This document shows positions 18,301 to 26,768 of a stretch of 64,000 bases of DNA, in pieces. A model generated the notes under the pieces. It made no database searches, was not told the DNA's origin, and worked only from the letters and a program-made list of their open reading frames with translations. Numbering within the stretch: position 1 is the stretch's first letter; each line of letters opens with the position of its first letter. The DNA lies in contig NZ_CP040821.1 in NCBI RefSeq assembly GCF_005887635.2, positions 124,001 to 188,000 on the forward strand, given 5' to 3'. The translations under genes and the position numbers were made by a program. The DNA is from Paroceanicella profunda (GTDB lineage Bacteria > Pseudomonadota > Alphaproteobacteria > Rhodobacterales > Rhodobacteraceae).

Positions 18301-20706
18301 CTACCAGCCGGGGCGATCCGTCAGGAACCGGTCCAGCTCGGCTTTGCGCAGCGGCCGGCTGATCAGGTAGCCCTGCACCTCGGAACACCCGGCGGCGCGC
18401 ACGATCTCCAGCTGTTCGGCCGTCTCCACCCCCTCGGCTACGGTGCGGATGCCGAGGCTGTTCGCCATGTTGATGATGGCATGGACGATCGAGGAATGAT
18501 CGCGGTTCCGGCCGATCTCCTCGATGAAGGACCGGTCGATCTTGATCTTGTCCACCGCGAAGCGGCGCAGGTAGCGCAGCGAGGAATAGCCGGTTCCGAA
18601 ATCGTCCAGGGACAGCCGGGCGCCGAGCGCCCGCAGGGCGCGCAGGTCGTCCACGATGCGCGGACTGTCCTCCAGCAGCAGCGTCTCGGTGATCTCCAGG
18701 TCCAGCCGCCGCGCCGGGAGCCCGGTGTCCTTCAGCGTGCGCGACACGATGTCGACGATGTTGGAGCGTCCGAACTGCAGCGGTGAGAGGTTCACCGCCA
18801 TGTTGATCTCCTCGGGCAGCGTTGTGGCGATCTCGCAGGCCTCGTGCAGCACCCAGGCGCCGAGATCGACGATGAGCCCGGTTTCCTCGGCCACCGTGAT
18901 CACCTCCTGCGGCGAGACGCGGTCCGCCGCGGCATGGCGCCAGCGCACCAGCCCCTCCACGGAGGTGACCCGCCCGGTGGCGAGATCGGTGATCGGCTGG
19001 AAGGCGAGGTGGAACTGCTCGCCGAAGCTCTCCGACAGCAGGGTGGACTCGATGCGGCCGCGCCGCTTGGTGCGCACCAGCATGTCGGAGGTGTAGAACG
19101 TGTAGGTGGCGCGCCCGGCGGCCTTCGCCTGGTAGAGCGCGAGATCGGCGTTCACCAGCAGTTCGTCCACGCTCTCGGCTGTGTTCTCGCTCACCGCGAT
19201 GCCGATGCTGCCGGCGCAGAACACCTCGTGGCCGCCGATGTAATAGGGCTCGGACAGGGCGTCGGCCAGCCGCTCGGCGATGGCATTCGCCTGCTCGGCG
19301 GAGGTGAGCCCGCCGTAGACCACGGTGAACTCGTCCCCCCCCACGCGGGAGATCGTGTCGCCGTCGCGGAAGATCGCGCGCAGGCGCAGCGCGGCCTGGC
19401 ACAGCAGCTTGTCGCCGAACGGGTGGCCGAAGGTGTCGTTGATCTTCTTGAAGTTGTCGAGGTCGATGCACATCACCGCGGTGAGCCGCTCTGCGGCCCG
19501 GTCGCGCAGCAGCGTGGTCTGGAAGCGCTCCAGCAGCAGGGTGCGGTTCGGCAGGTCGGTGAGCACGTCATGCCGGGCCATGTGGTAGATCTGGGCCTGG
19601 GCGCGGTGGCGCTCGGTGATGTCCTCGTAGGTGGCCGTCCAGCCGCCGCCCGCCATGGGCTGGCGCGAGAGCATGATGGTCCGCCCGTCCTGCAGGTGCA
19701 GCACGAAGGACTCCGGCTCCGACGCGGCGCCGCTCATCGTGTGTTGCGAGAGGATCTCCCGGGCGTCCTGGGCGGAGCAGGCCCCGGCGTCGATCAGCGC
19801 CTTCTCCAGCTCGGCCAGCTCCGCGCCGGGGCGCAGCCGCTCCACCTTCAGGCGGAAGATCTCGGCCATCCGCCGGTTGCTCACGATCACCCGGCCGGTG
19901 GCATCGAACATCGCCAGCCCGTGGGACATGTTGTCCAGCGCGGTCTCGAACAGCCCGTTCTGGACGGTGAGCTCCACGTTCGCCTGCTGCTTCTCGGTGA
20001 CGGCGGCGGCGAGGTCCGCGCCGGCCTCGCGCAGCTCCGCGTTGGTCTCCGCGAGGGACTTCTGGGCCACCACCAGCAGGCGGTTCTGCCAGGCATTGAG
20101 CACGAACAGGATGAAGCCGCCCACCGCCAGCGAGATGGCGAGCCCGGTGAATTCCCAGTGGAGCTGGAACAGCTCACGCTGCTCGCGCGCCACCTGCGAG
20201 CCGCCGTAGCTGTTGGCCGCCGAGACGAGGCCGGTGAAGCTCGCCTCCAGCGGGCGGGTGGCCGCCAGGGCCTCGCGGGTGTGGGCCGGGTCGTCGATCA
20301 CGCTGTCGAGGCCGAAGAGCCGGTCGGAAATCTGCTTCACCGTCTCGGCGCGCTCCGGGTCCTCCTGGACGAAGGTGATGAAATCCCCCGCCTCGAACAG
20401 CGACAGCCGGCTGAGCAGGATCTCGTAGCGCAGCCGCACGGCGTCGGCGGCGCTGGGTGAGTCGGGCTCCAGCGCCAGTTCGTAGAGCTCGCCGCGCAGG
20501 CGCAGGAATTCGCTCAGCCCCTGGGCTGCGCTGAAGGCGACATCATAGCGCGAGACATGGCTGAGGGCCGCCTGGCGCTTGAGCACGAGGACCGAGATGT
20601 AGGAGGCCGCGGACAGCAGGCAGATCATCACGACGGCCAGTACGATGCGGATAGCTCGGACTGCCGCGCCGGGACCGGGAACGCTCCTGGTGAAGAACCC
20701 GAGCAT
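18301..20706 (-). CDS. membrane GGDEF-EAL protein, DcpA-like, paired with PruR
   Basis: An 801-aa inner-membrane protein. TM1 (about residues 17-40) and TM2 (about 190-207) enclose a roughly 150-aa helical periplasmic domain. These are followed by a coiled linker, a PAS-7-type domain (about 245-370), GGDEF (motif GGDEF in VGGDEFTVVYGG) and EAL. The EAL domain keeps the expected residues (VEGLVRW in place of EAL, VNLSPLQF, LEITET, DDFGTGYSS, KIKIDRSF, AEGVET), so both activities look possible. It starts 6 bp after the PruR-like gene (AAGG ribosome site). This is the arrangement described for dcpA/pruR of Agrobacterium, where pterin-bound PruR switches DcpA toward phosphodiesterase activity. 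Confidence 0.88.
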   Translation of the reverse strand: MLGFFTRSVPGPGAAVRAIRIVLAVVMICLLSAASYISVLVLKRQAALSHVSRYDVAFSAAQGLSEFLRLRGELYELALEPDSPSAADAVRLRYEILLSRLSLFEAGDFITFVQEDPERAETVKQISDRLFGLDSVIDDPAHTREALAATRPLEASFTGLVSAANSYGGSQVAREQRELFQLHWEFTGLAISLAVGGFILFVLNAWQNRLLVVAQKSLAETNAELREAGADLAAAVTEKQQANVELTVQNGLFETALDNMSHGLAMFDATGRVIVSNRRMAEIFRLKVERLRPGAELAELEKALIDAGACSAQDAREILSQHTMSGAASEPESFVLHLQDGRTIMLSRQPMAGGGWTATYEDITERHRAQAQIYHMARHDVLTDLPNRTLLLERFQTTLLRDRAAERLTAVMCIDLDNFKKINDTFGHPFGDKLLCQAALRLRAIFRDGDTISRVGGDEFTVVYGGLTSAEQANAIAERLADALSEPYYIGGHEVFCAGSIGIAVSENTAESVDELLVNADLALYQAKAAGRATYTFYTSDMLVRTKRRGRIESTLLSESFGEQFHLAFQPITDLATGRVTSVEGLVRWRHAAADRVSPQEVITVAEETGLIVDLGAWVLHEACEIATTLPEEINMAVNLSPLQFGRSNIVDIVSRTLKDTGLPARRLDLEITETLLLEDSPRIVDDLRALRALGARLSLDDFGTGYSSLRYLRRFAVDKIKIDRSFIEEIGRNRDHSSIVHAIINMANSLGIRTVAEGVETAEQLEIVRAAGCSEVQGYLISRPLRKAELDRFLTDRPGW

Positions 20707-20712
20707 CCGACC

Positions 20713-21240
20713 TTATTTCACGACGATTCGGGCCAGCTGCCAGACTGATCGCGAATAAAAGTCCTGGGACTGCAGTTCAGACGCGCTGTCGTAATCGTAC
20801 ACGATGAACAGGGGGCCCTTGTCGCGGATCGGCATGTAGGCGCCATCGCGCTTGAGCGCGAGAATAGTTCCGTACTTGGCAAAATCTGCTATCGGAACTT
20901 CCGTCCGATAATCGTTCAGCGCCACGGCCTCGATCCTGGTGCCTTCGGCCCCCACGAGGTCGAGCAGCTTCGCCATCGGAACGCCCTCGAACGTGGTCTC
21001 GCCGGTGAACCAGGGCGTGGTCGTCGTGAAGGACACCATGCCGATGCTTTCGAGCATCGCGCGGTCGAACTGCGCGGTGTCGCCGACGTTCGTGTTGGAA
21101 ATGTTGCCTTCGATGGTCAGCAGTGGCGGACCGTCCGGAATCGGCAGCGGGTCAGCGGCGGCGACGCTTCCCGCAAGCATTGCGGGCAGGAGAAGGGCTG
21201 TTCCGGCAAGCCATACCAGCTGTCTTCTGATCGGATTCAT
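20713..21240 (-). CDS. pruR: periplasmic PruR-like pterin-binding (sulfite-oxidase-fold) protein
   Basis: A 175-aa protein with a Sec signal peptide (cleavage near AVAAADP, residue 29) and one molybdopterin-oxidoreductase-like domain (TTPWFTGETTFEGVPMAKLL, ... FYSRSVWQLARI). It contains no cysteine at all, so the Moco-ligating Cys of true sulfite-oxidase enzymes is missing, as expected for a pterin sensor rather than an enzyme. A strong ribosome site (AAAGGAG, 8 bp) precedes the ATG. It is directly upstream of, and almost fused to, the GGDEF-EAL gene. The symbol is given by analogy with Agrobacterium PruR; binding of pterin is inferred. Confidence 0.8.
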   Translation of the reverse strand: MNPIRRQLVWLAGTALLLPAMLAGSVAAADPLPIPDGPPLLTIEGNISNTNVGDTAQFDRAMLESIGMVSFTTTTPWFTGETTFEGVPMAKLLDLVGAEGTRIEAVALNDYRTEVPIADFAKYGTILALKRDGAYMPIRDKGPLFIVYDYDSASELQSQDFYSRSVWQLARIVVK

Positions 21241-21485
21241 GGCATTTTCTCCTTTTGTCGGCCCACCATCCGTGCGTTACAGAGGTGTGGCAGTCACCGG
21301 TATGTCCGTCTGTAGGCTAACGGCTTGCAAACATTGGAGACGTGGACCATAACCATCTGCAACCGGTTGTAGATCCCTAGCAATGCAACTACTCGATATC
21401 AAGCTCGAACAGGTCGCAGACATGCTGCTAAGTAACTGAGATACCGGCCGTCCAACACACGATCACCTGCATTGGAAACACAACC

Positions 21486-21842
21486 GTGACCGCACTTATC
21501 GAAACCTACAAGCAATTTACCTTCGAAGCAGCGCATCAGCTTCCGCCGTATTCCGGGCTCCACGGGCACTCTTTCAAGGTCAGCGTCCATATCTCCGGGT
21601 CGCCTGATGCAAAGTTCGGCTGGGCCGCCAACCTGTATGAACTGGAGCGCCATGTCGAGGCGCTGCGCCTGCAGCTCGACCATTCCTACCTCAACGACAT
21701 CGACGGGCTGGAAGACCCCTCGCTGGAAAATATCGCCGCCTGGATCTGGGCCCGCCTGCGTCCCGACATCGAGGGGATGACCCATGTCACCCTCAGCCGC
21801 GGCATCGACGGCCAGGCCGAGGGCTGCGTCTACCGCGCCTGA
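21486..21842 (+). CDS. PTPS/QueD-family protein lacking the catalytic cysteine
   Basis: A 118-aa protein of the 6-pyruvoyl-tetrahydropterin synthase / 6-carboxy-tetrahydropterin synthase family, which acts on dihydroneopterin triphosphate. The zinc ligands are present: His17 (FEAAHQLP) and His26/His28 (LHGHSF). The Asp-His pair in LDHSYLND (65, 66) is also kept. The loop that carries the catalytic Cys in QueD (HKCGR in E. coli) is about four residues shorter, and Tyr22 stands at the Cys position. The GTG start is divergent from the PruR gene, 245 bp away. It may make or process a pterin for PruR; ordinary queuosine synthesis looks less likely. Confidence 0.82.
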   Translation: MTALIETYKQFTFEAAHQLPPYSGLHGHSFKVSVHISGSPDAKFGWAANLYELERHVEALRLQLDHSYLNDIDGLEDPSLENIAAWIWARLRPDIEGMTHVTLSRGIDGQAEGCVYRA

Positions 21843-22081
21843 GCGCGGCGCGTCTCTCCCCGCGGAGTTCCGTAACGCCGGGGTGAACGCGCCGTGCGGA
21901 ACCTCCCCCTTCCGGGACGTTGCGTCCGTGGTTCGCAAGCCCCTCGACCTGCCGGGGCGCGCCGGTCTAGGCTGGCTGCAGAACAAGACGAACAGGGGGG
22001 AGACATGCCGGCACAGCCTTGCGCGCTGGCCCGCGACCATCGTCGCCGGCCGGCCGCGCCCCGCGCAGCGGGGGCGGCCAC

Positions 22082-22849
22082 ATGACCTACACCATATCGC
22101 TGGAGGGCCGCACGGCCCTCGTCACCGGTGCCAGCGGCGGGCTGGGCCGGCACTTCGCCGGTGTGCTGGCCGGTGCCGGTGCCCGGGTGGTGCTGGCGGC
22201 CCGCAGGCGTGACGCGCTGGAGGACGCCTGCGCACAGATCCGCGCGGCCGGCGGCAGCGCGGAGGCCGTTTCCCTCGACGTGACGGACCCGGCCTCGGTG
22301 GAGGCGGGCTTCGACGCCGCCGCGGCCCGCTTCGGCCCGCCGGACATCATCCTCAACAACGCCGGCATCTCCGGAACCCGGCCCGCGCTGGACATGCGGC
22401 CGGAGGAATGGGCGTCGGTGATCGACACCAACCTCACCGGCTGCTTCACCGTGGCCTGCGCCGGTGCGCGCCGGCTGCGGGACGCGCAGCGCGAGGGGGT
22501 GATCGTGAACATCGCCTCCATCCTGGGGATGCGCGTGGCCGGGATGCTGGCGCATTACGCCGCCGCGAAGGCGGGGCTGGTCCAGCTCACCTCGGCGCTG
22601 GCGCTGGAATGGGCGCGCCACGGCATCCGGGTGAACGCGCTGGCGCCCGGCTACGTGGAGACCGACCTCAACCGCGCCTTCTTCGCAACCGAGCCCGGGC
22701 AGGCGCTCATCCGCCGCATTCCGCAGCGCCGCCTCGGGCAGATGTCCGATCTCGACCTGCCGCTGCTGGCGCTCTGCGCGCCTGGGGCGGGGTATGTCAC
22801 CGGTTCGGTGTTCGCCGTGGACGGCGGGCATCTGGCCAGTTCGCTCTGA
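22082..22849 (+). CDS. SDR-family dehydrogenase/reductase (LvaD-like position)
   Basis: A 255-aa classical short-chain dehydrogenase. Cofactor loop TGASGGLG near residue 15, NNAGIS near 90, catalytic Ser in NIASILG, and the Tyr/Lys pair as HYAAAKAGL are all in place. I start at the ATG at 22082, which has GGGGCGG just upstream. The next genes encode an acyl-CoA dehydrogenase, an APH-type kinase and a DUF6285 protein. In the levulinate pathway of Pseudomonas putida the matching SDR reduces the 4-keto acyl-CoA to the 4-hydroxy form, and that is the suggested role. It lacks the TGxxxR motif of pteridine reductases. Confidence 0.9.
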   Translation: MTYTISLEGRTALVTGASGGLGRHFAGVLAGAGARVVLAARRRDALEDACAQIRAAGGSAEAVSLDVTDPASVEAGFDAAAARFGPPDIILNNAGISGTRPALDMRPEEWASVIDTNLTGCFTVACAGARRLRDAQREGVIVNIASILGMRVAGMLAHYAAAKAGLVQLTSALALEWARHGIRVNALAPGYVETDLNRAFFATEPGQALIRRIPQRRLGQMSDLDLPLLALCAPGAGYVTGSVFAVDGGHLASSL

Positions 22850-22900
22850 GGCCGGGGCCGCCCGGCCGCCGCGCCCGATGCCGTGAAAGGACCCACCCCC

Positions 22901-24103
22901 GTGGATTTCGCCCTCCCGCCCGAGATCGATGCCCTGCGCACCCGCGTGCGCGACATCGTCGAGACCCGGATCATCCCGCTGGAAGCCGACCCTGCCGCGC
23001 GCGACGCGCATGAGAACATTGCGGAGGACGCCCTGCAGCGCCTGCGCGCCGAGGTGAAGGCGGCCGGGCTCTGGTCGCCGCAGATGCCGAAGGCGCGCGG
23101 CGGGCTGGGGCTGGGCCCGGTCGGCATGGCCGCGCTTTACGAGGAGATGAACCGCTCGATCTTCGGCCCGGTCTGCTTCAACTGCGCCGCGCCGGACGAC
23201 GGCAACATGATGCTGCTGGAAAAGGTGGGGACCGAGGCGCAGAAGGCGCGGTGGCTGCAGCCCATCGTGGACGGCACGGTGCGCAGCGCCTTCGTGATGA
23301 CCGAGCCCGCGCCCGGCTCCGGCTCCGACCCCGCCGGGATGATGCGCACCACCGCCGAGAAGCGCGGCGACCGCTGGGTGGTGAACGGCCACAAGTGGTT
23401 CATCACCGGGGCCGGGGTGGCGGCGCATTTCCTGCTCGTCGCCCGCACCTCGGACGACCCGCGCCGGGGCCTCACCTGCTTCCTGTTCCACCGTGACGAC
23501 CCGGGGTGGGAGATCGTCCGTCGCATCCCGATCATGGGGCCGGAGGAGCATGGCGGGCATTGCGAGCTCGTCTTCGAGGGGCTGGAGATCCCGGACGAGA
23601 ACCGGCTGATGGGCGTGGGCGAGGGGCTGAAGGCCACGCAGATCCGGCTCGGCACCGCCCGGCTCACCCATTGCATGCGCTGGCTGGGGCTCGCGCGCCG
23701 GGCGCTGGAGATCGGCGAGGCGCATGTGCGCGAGCGCATCGCCTTCGGCGCGCCCCTCTCCGCGCATGAGAGCGTGCAGACCCTGCTGGGCGAGGCGGCG
23801 ATGCAGATCGAGATCGGCCGGCTGCTCACCATGAAGGCGGCCTGGAAGCTCGAGCAGGGGGATTTCGCCCGCAAGGAGGTGAGCATGGCCAAGATCGTGG
23901 TGGCCGACGCGCTGCAGCAGGCGGTGGACACCGCCATCCAGCTCAACGGCGCGAAGGGCTATTCCACCGACACGCCGCTGGAGTGGATGTACCGCTACGC
24001 CCGCCAGGCCCGGCTGGTGGACGGCGCCTCGGAGGTGCACAAGATGGTGCTGTCGCGCTTCCTCGCGAAGGAAGGGCGGGACTTCTGGGGCTGGGGCGCC
24101 TGA
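22901..24103 (+). CDS. acyl-CoA dehydrogenase, ACAD10/11 / LvaC-like
   Basis: A 400-aa flavoprotein of the acyl-CoA dehydrogenase family. Visible are FVMTEPAPGSGSDP with the FAD/substrate loop, WVVNGHKWFITGAG, and QLNGAKGYSTDTPLEWMYRYAR. Where classical enzymes have the catalytic Glu in YEG, this one has Asp in RLVDGASEVH, as in ACAD10/11-type proteins that handle 4-phospho-acyl-CoA. The GTG at 22901 has AAAGGA 9 bp upstream and is preferred over the GTG at 22883. Its stop overlaps the next start (TGATG), tying it to the kinase gene. Confidence 0.9.
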   Translation: MDFALPPEIDALRTRVRDIVETRIIPLEADPAARDAHENIAEDALQRLRAEVKAAGLWSPQMPKARGGLGLGPVGMAALYEEMNRSIFGPVCFNCAAPDDGNMMLLEKVGTEAQKARWLQPIVDGTVRSAFVMTEPAPGSGSDPAGMMRTTAEKRGDRWVVNGHKWFITGAGVAAHFLLVARTSDDPRRGLTCFLFHRDDPGWEIVRRIPIMGPEEHGGHCELVFEGLEIPDENRLMGVGEGLKATQIRLGTARLTHCMRWLGLARRALEIGEAHVRERIAFGAPLSAHESVQTLLGEAAMQIEIGRLLTMKAAWKLEQGDFARKEVSMAKIVVADALQQAVDTAIQLNGAKGYSTDTPLEWMYRYARQARLVDGASEVHKMVLSRFLAKEGRDFWGWGA

Positions 24104-25131
24104 TGGAGGCGTGGCAAGCGGCGCTGGAGGACTGGCTGGCCGGGCAGGCCGGCGCGCGGGCGGCGCGGATCACCCGGATGGCGAAGCTCTCGGGCGGTGC
24201 GATCCAGCAGAACTGGGCGCTCGACATGCGCTTCGAGGGCGGCGAGAGGCCGGGAGACCAGGCGCTGGTGCTGCGCACGGACGCCCCTTCGAGCGTGGCC
24301 GAAAGCCTCGGTCGGGCGGAGGAATTCGCCCTGTTCCGCGCGGCGCACGCGGCCGGGGTGACGGTGCCGGAGCCGCTCTGGCTCGACGCGCGGGGCGCGG
24401 TGACGGGCCGGCCGCTCTTCGTGATGGCGCGGGCCCCGGGCGTGGCGGCGGGCCACCTGCTGGTGCGCGCGATGGCGCCCGGCGGGGCGCAGGGGCCGGA
24501 GGCCGGCGCGGCCCTGGCCCGGAGCCTGGGCGCGGAGCTGGCGCGCATCCATTCCATCCGCCCGCCGCGCGCCGGGCTCGACTTTCTCGGCACCCCGCCG
24601 GAGCACCCGGCCCTGGCGGCAGTGGCCGAGTTCCGCCGCTGGCTGGACGGACACCGCGCGCCGCACCCGGTGCTGGAATGGGGCCTGCGCTGGCTGGAGC
24701 GCACGGCCCCGCCGCCGGGGCCCCCGGTGCTGTGCCACAATGATTTCCGCACCGGAAACTACATGGTCGAGGGGGCCCGCCTCACCGCCGTGCTGGACTG
24801 GGAGTTTGCCGCCTGGGGCGACGGGATGGCCGATATCGGCTGGTTCTGCGCGCCCTGCTGGCGCTTCGGCGCCGCGGCGGAGGCCGGCGGCATCGCCGGG
24901 CGGGAGGCGTTCTACGCCGGTTACGAGGCCGCCGGCGGCAGGCTGGAGCGCGCCGGCGTGCGCTACTGGGAGGTGATGGCCACGCTCCGCTGGGCGGTGA
25001 TCGCGCTGCAGCAGGCGGAGCGGCATGTCTCGGGCGGCGAGCGCAGCCTGGAGCTGGCCCTCACCGCGCATGTGCTGCCGGCGCTCGAACTCGACATCAT
25101 GGACATGACGGGAGAGGACAGCGATGCGTGA
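24103..25131 (+). CDS. APH-family phosphotransferase, LvaA-like acyl-CoA kinase
   Basis: A 342-aa protein with the aminoglycoside-phosphotransferase / choline-kinase fold. Catalytic loop CHNDFRTGN (Asp and Asn as in HxDxxxxN) and metal-binding LDWE lie around residues 210-235; the N lobe has LSGGAIQQNW and VLRTDAP. It sits between an acyl-CoA dehydrogenase and a DUF6285 gene. In levulinate catabolism LvaA, with the small LvaB, phosphorylates the 4-hydroxy group of an acyl-CoA before LvaC removes it, so antibiotic resistance is not the likely role here. Confidence 0.9.
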   Translation: MEAWQAALEDWLAGQAGARAARITRMAKLSGGAIQQNWALDMRFEGGERPGDQALVLRTDAPSSVAESLGRAEEFALFRAAHAAGVTVPEPLWLDARGAVTGRPLFVMARAPGVAAGHLLVRAMAPGGAQGPEAGAALARSLGAELARIHSIRPPRAGLDFLGTPPEHPALAAVAEFRRWLDGHRAPHPVLEWGLRWLERTAPPPGPPVLCHNDFRTGNYMVEGARLTAVLDWEFAAWGDGMADIGWFCAPCWRFGAAAEAGGIAGREAFYAGYEAAGGRLERAGVRYWEVMATLRWAVIALQQAERHVSGGERSLELALTAHVLPALELDIMDMTGEDSDA

Positions 25132-25492
25132 CGCACCCGGGGCCGCGGACCTGATCGCCACCGCGCTGGAGAGTTTCCGCGCCGACATCCTGCCGGGGCT
25201 GGACGGCCAGGGCCGGTACCGCGGGCTGATGGTGGCGAACGCGCTCGCCATCGCCCTGCGCCAGATCGAGGCCGGCGACGCCCCGCTGGAGGCCGGGCGC
25301 GCCCGGCTGGCGGCGATCTATCCCGGTGAGGTGTCCGGCCCGGCGCGCCTTGCCGCCGACATCCGCGCCGGAACCTTCGATCCGGGCAGGCCCGGGCATG
25401 CCGCCGTGGCCGCCCATCTGCGCGCGCTGGCGCGTGACAAGGCCGCGGAGAGCGCCCCGCGCGCGCTCGACCGCCCCGGGCCGGAGACCTGA
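25124..25492 (+). CDS. DUF6285 small protein, LvaB-like kinase partner
   Basis: A 122-aa helical protein overlapping the kinase gene by 8 bp. It matches the DUF6285 layout (LIATALESFRADILPGL near the N-terminus, then a long helix MVANALAIALRQIEAGD). The family is found beside APH-type kinases; in P. putida LvaB is needed for LvaA activity. The coupling by overlap supports a two-protein complex. The rest of the protein is low in recognisable motifs. Confidence 0.8.
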   Translation: MRDAPGAADLIATALESFRADILPGLDGQGRYRGLMVANALAIALRQIEAGDAPLEAGRARLAAIYPGEVSGPARLAADIRAGTFDPGRPGHAAVAAHLRALARDKAAESAPRALDRPGPET

Positions 25493-25708
25493 GCCATGCC
25501 CCTGCCGTCCCAGCCGTGCCCCTGCGCACCCGGCGACGCCGTTGCGCGCGGGGACAACCCGCCACCACCGCGGCCTGCGCGGCAGGGCGCGCGGGGCCCC
25601 CGCCGGCGCCATCCGCCCGGGCGCGAGCCTTGTCCGCCGGGGCGCCTCGCGCCCGCCCCCCTCACCCACGCCGGTGCACCCGCTTTGCGCCCGAAGGAGC
25701 CCTCAGCC

Positions 25709-26656
25709 ATGTCCCTGCCTGAACAACTCCGGGGGCGGCTGCGCCTCCCCGTCGTCGCCGCGCCGATGTTCCTCGCCTCCGGGCCGGACCTCGTGGTGGA
25801 GACCTGCCGCGCCGGCGCGCTCGGCACCTTTCCGGCGCTGAACCAGCGCAGCACCGAGGGCTACGGCGACTGGCTGTCCGAGATCGCCGCCCGGCTGGCG
25901 GAGATCGCGGCGGCCGGCGGCCCCGCGCCCGCGCCCTTCGGCGTGAACCTGATCGCGCATCGCACCAATCCGCGCCTTGCCGCCGACCTGGAGATGACCG
26001 TGCGCCACAAGGTGCCGGTGGTCATCACCTCGCTCGGCGCGGTTCCCGAACTTGTGGAGGCGGTGCACGGCTACGGCGGGCTGGTGTTCCACGACGTGAT
26101 CAGCCTGCGCCATGCCCGCAAGGCCGCGGTGGCGGGGGTGGACGGGATCATCGCCGTCTGCGCCGGGGCGGGCGGGCACGCCGGGCGGATGAGCCCCTTC
26201 GCGCTCAGCTCCGAGATCCGCGCCTTCTTCGACGGAACGCTGCTGCTGGCCGGGGCGCTCAACACCGGGGCGCACGTGGCCGCGGCGCGCGCCATGGGGG
26301 CGGATCTGGCCTACATGGGCACCCGGTTCATCGCCACGCGCGAGGCAATGTCGCCGCCCGCGCACAAGGCGATGATCCTCGCGGCCAGCGCCTCGGACGT
26401 GCTCTACACCGACCGGATCAGCGGCGTGCACGCCAATTTCCTGCGCGACAGCATCCTCGCCGCCGGGCTGGACCCGGACGCGCTGCCCGCGCACGAGGGG
26501 CTCGACATGGCCGCCGACGTGAAGGCCTGGAAGACCATCTGGTCCGCGGGCGAGGGCGTGGGCGGCATCTCCGACCTGCCCGGGGCCGCCGCCCTGTGCG
26601 CGCGCATCGGCGCGGAGTATCGCGCCGCCCTGGCCGGGGTGCTCGCGGATCCGTGA
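25709..26656 (+). CDS. nitronate monooxygenase-like flavoprotein
   Basis: A 315-aa FMN TIM-barrel protein of the nitronate monooxygenase (2-nitropropane dioxygenase) family. It has the N-terminal APMFLASGP, the FGVNLI strand, the catalytic-His loop GAGGHAGRMSPFAL near residue 155 and the phosphate-binding AARAMGADLAYMGTRFIAT. The start at 25709 has GAAGGAG 9 bp upstream; the 216 bp before it contain no gene. Some family members act as flavin-dependent reductases of enoyl-CoA or thioesters rather than on nitronates, which would suit the acyl-CoA neighbours. Confidence 0.88.
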   Translation: MSLPEQLRGRLRLPVVAAPMFLASGPDLVVETCRAGALGTFPALNQRSTEGYGDWLSEIAARLAEIAAAGGPAPAPFGVNLIAHRTNPRLAADLEMTVRHKVPVVITSLGAVPELVEAVHGYGGLVFHDVISLRHARKAAVAGVDGIIAVCAGAGGHAGRMSPFALSSEIRAFFDGTLLLAGALNTGAHVAAARAMGADLAYMGTRFIATREAMSPPAHKAMILAASASDVLYTDRISGVHANFLRDSILAAGLDPDALPAHEGLDMAADVKAWKTIWSAGEGVGGISDLPGAAALCARIGAEYRAALAGVLADP

Positions 26657-26768
26657 TCCGGGGCGCCGGTCGACGTCCGCTCAATGCTATTTACCCCGGC
26701 GCGGCCCGGCCTATGGTTTTCCGGGCGGCGCCGCACTGGCGGGCGCCGGAACAAGGGGGGAAACCGGG

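Noticed and set aside
22082..22849. SDR as a pteridine reductase (PruA-like) completing the pterin system
   Set aside because: It has the ordinary TGxxxGxG loop rather than the TGxxxR type and sits in the acyl-CoA operon, so it belongs to that pathway.
24103..25131. Aminoglycoside resistance kinase
   Set aside because: Context with an acyl-CoA dehydrogenase, SDR and DUF6285 fits the LvaA-type acyl-CoA kinases instead.
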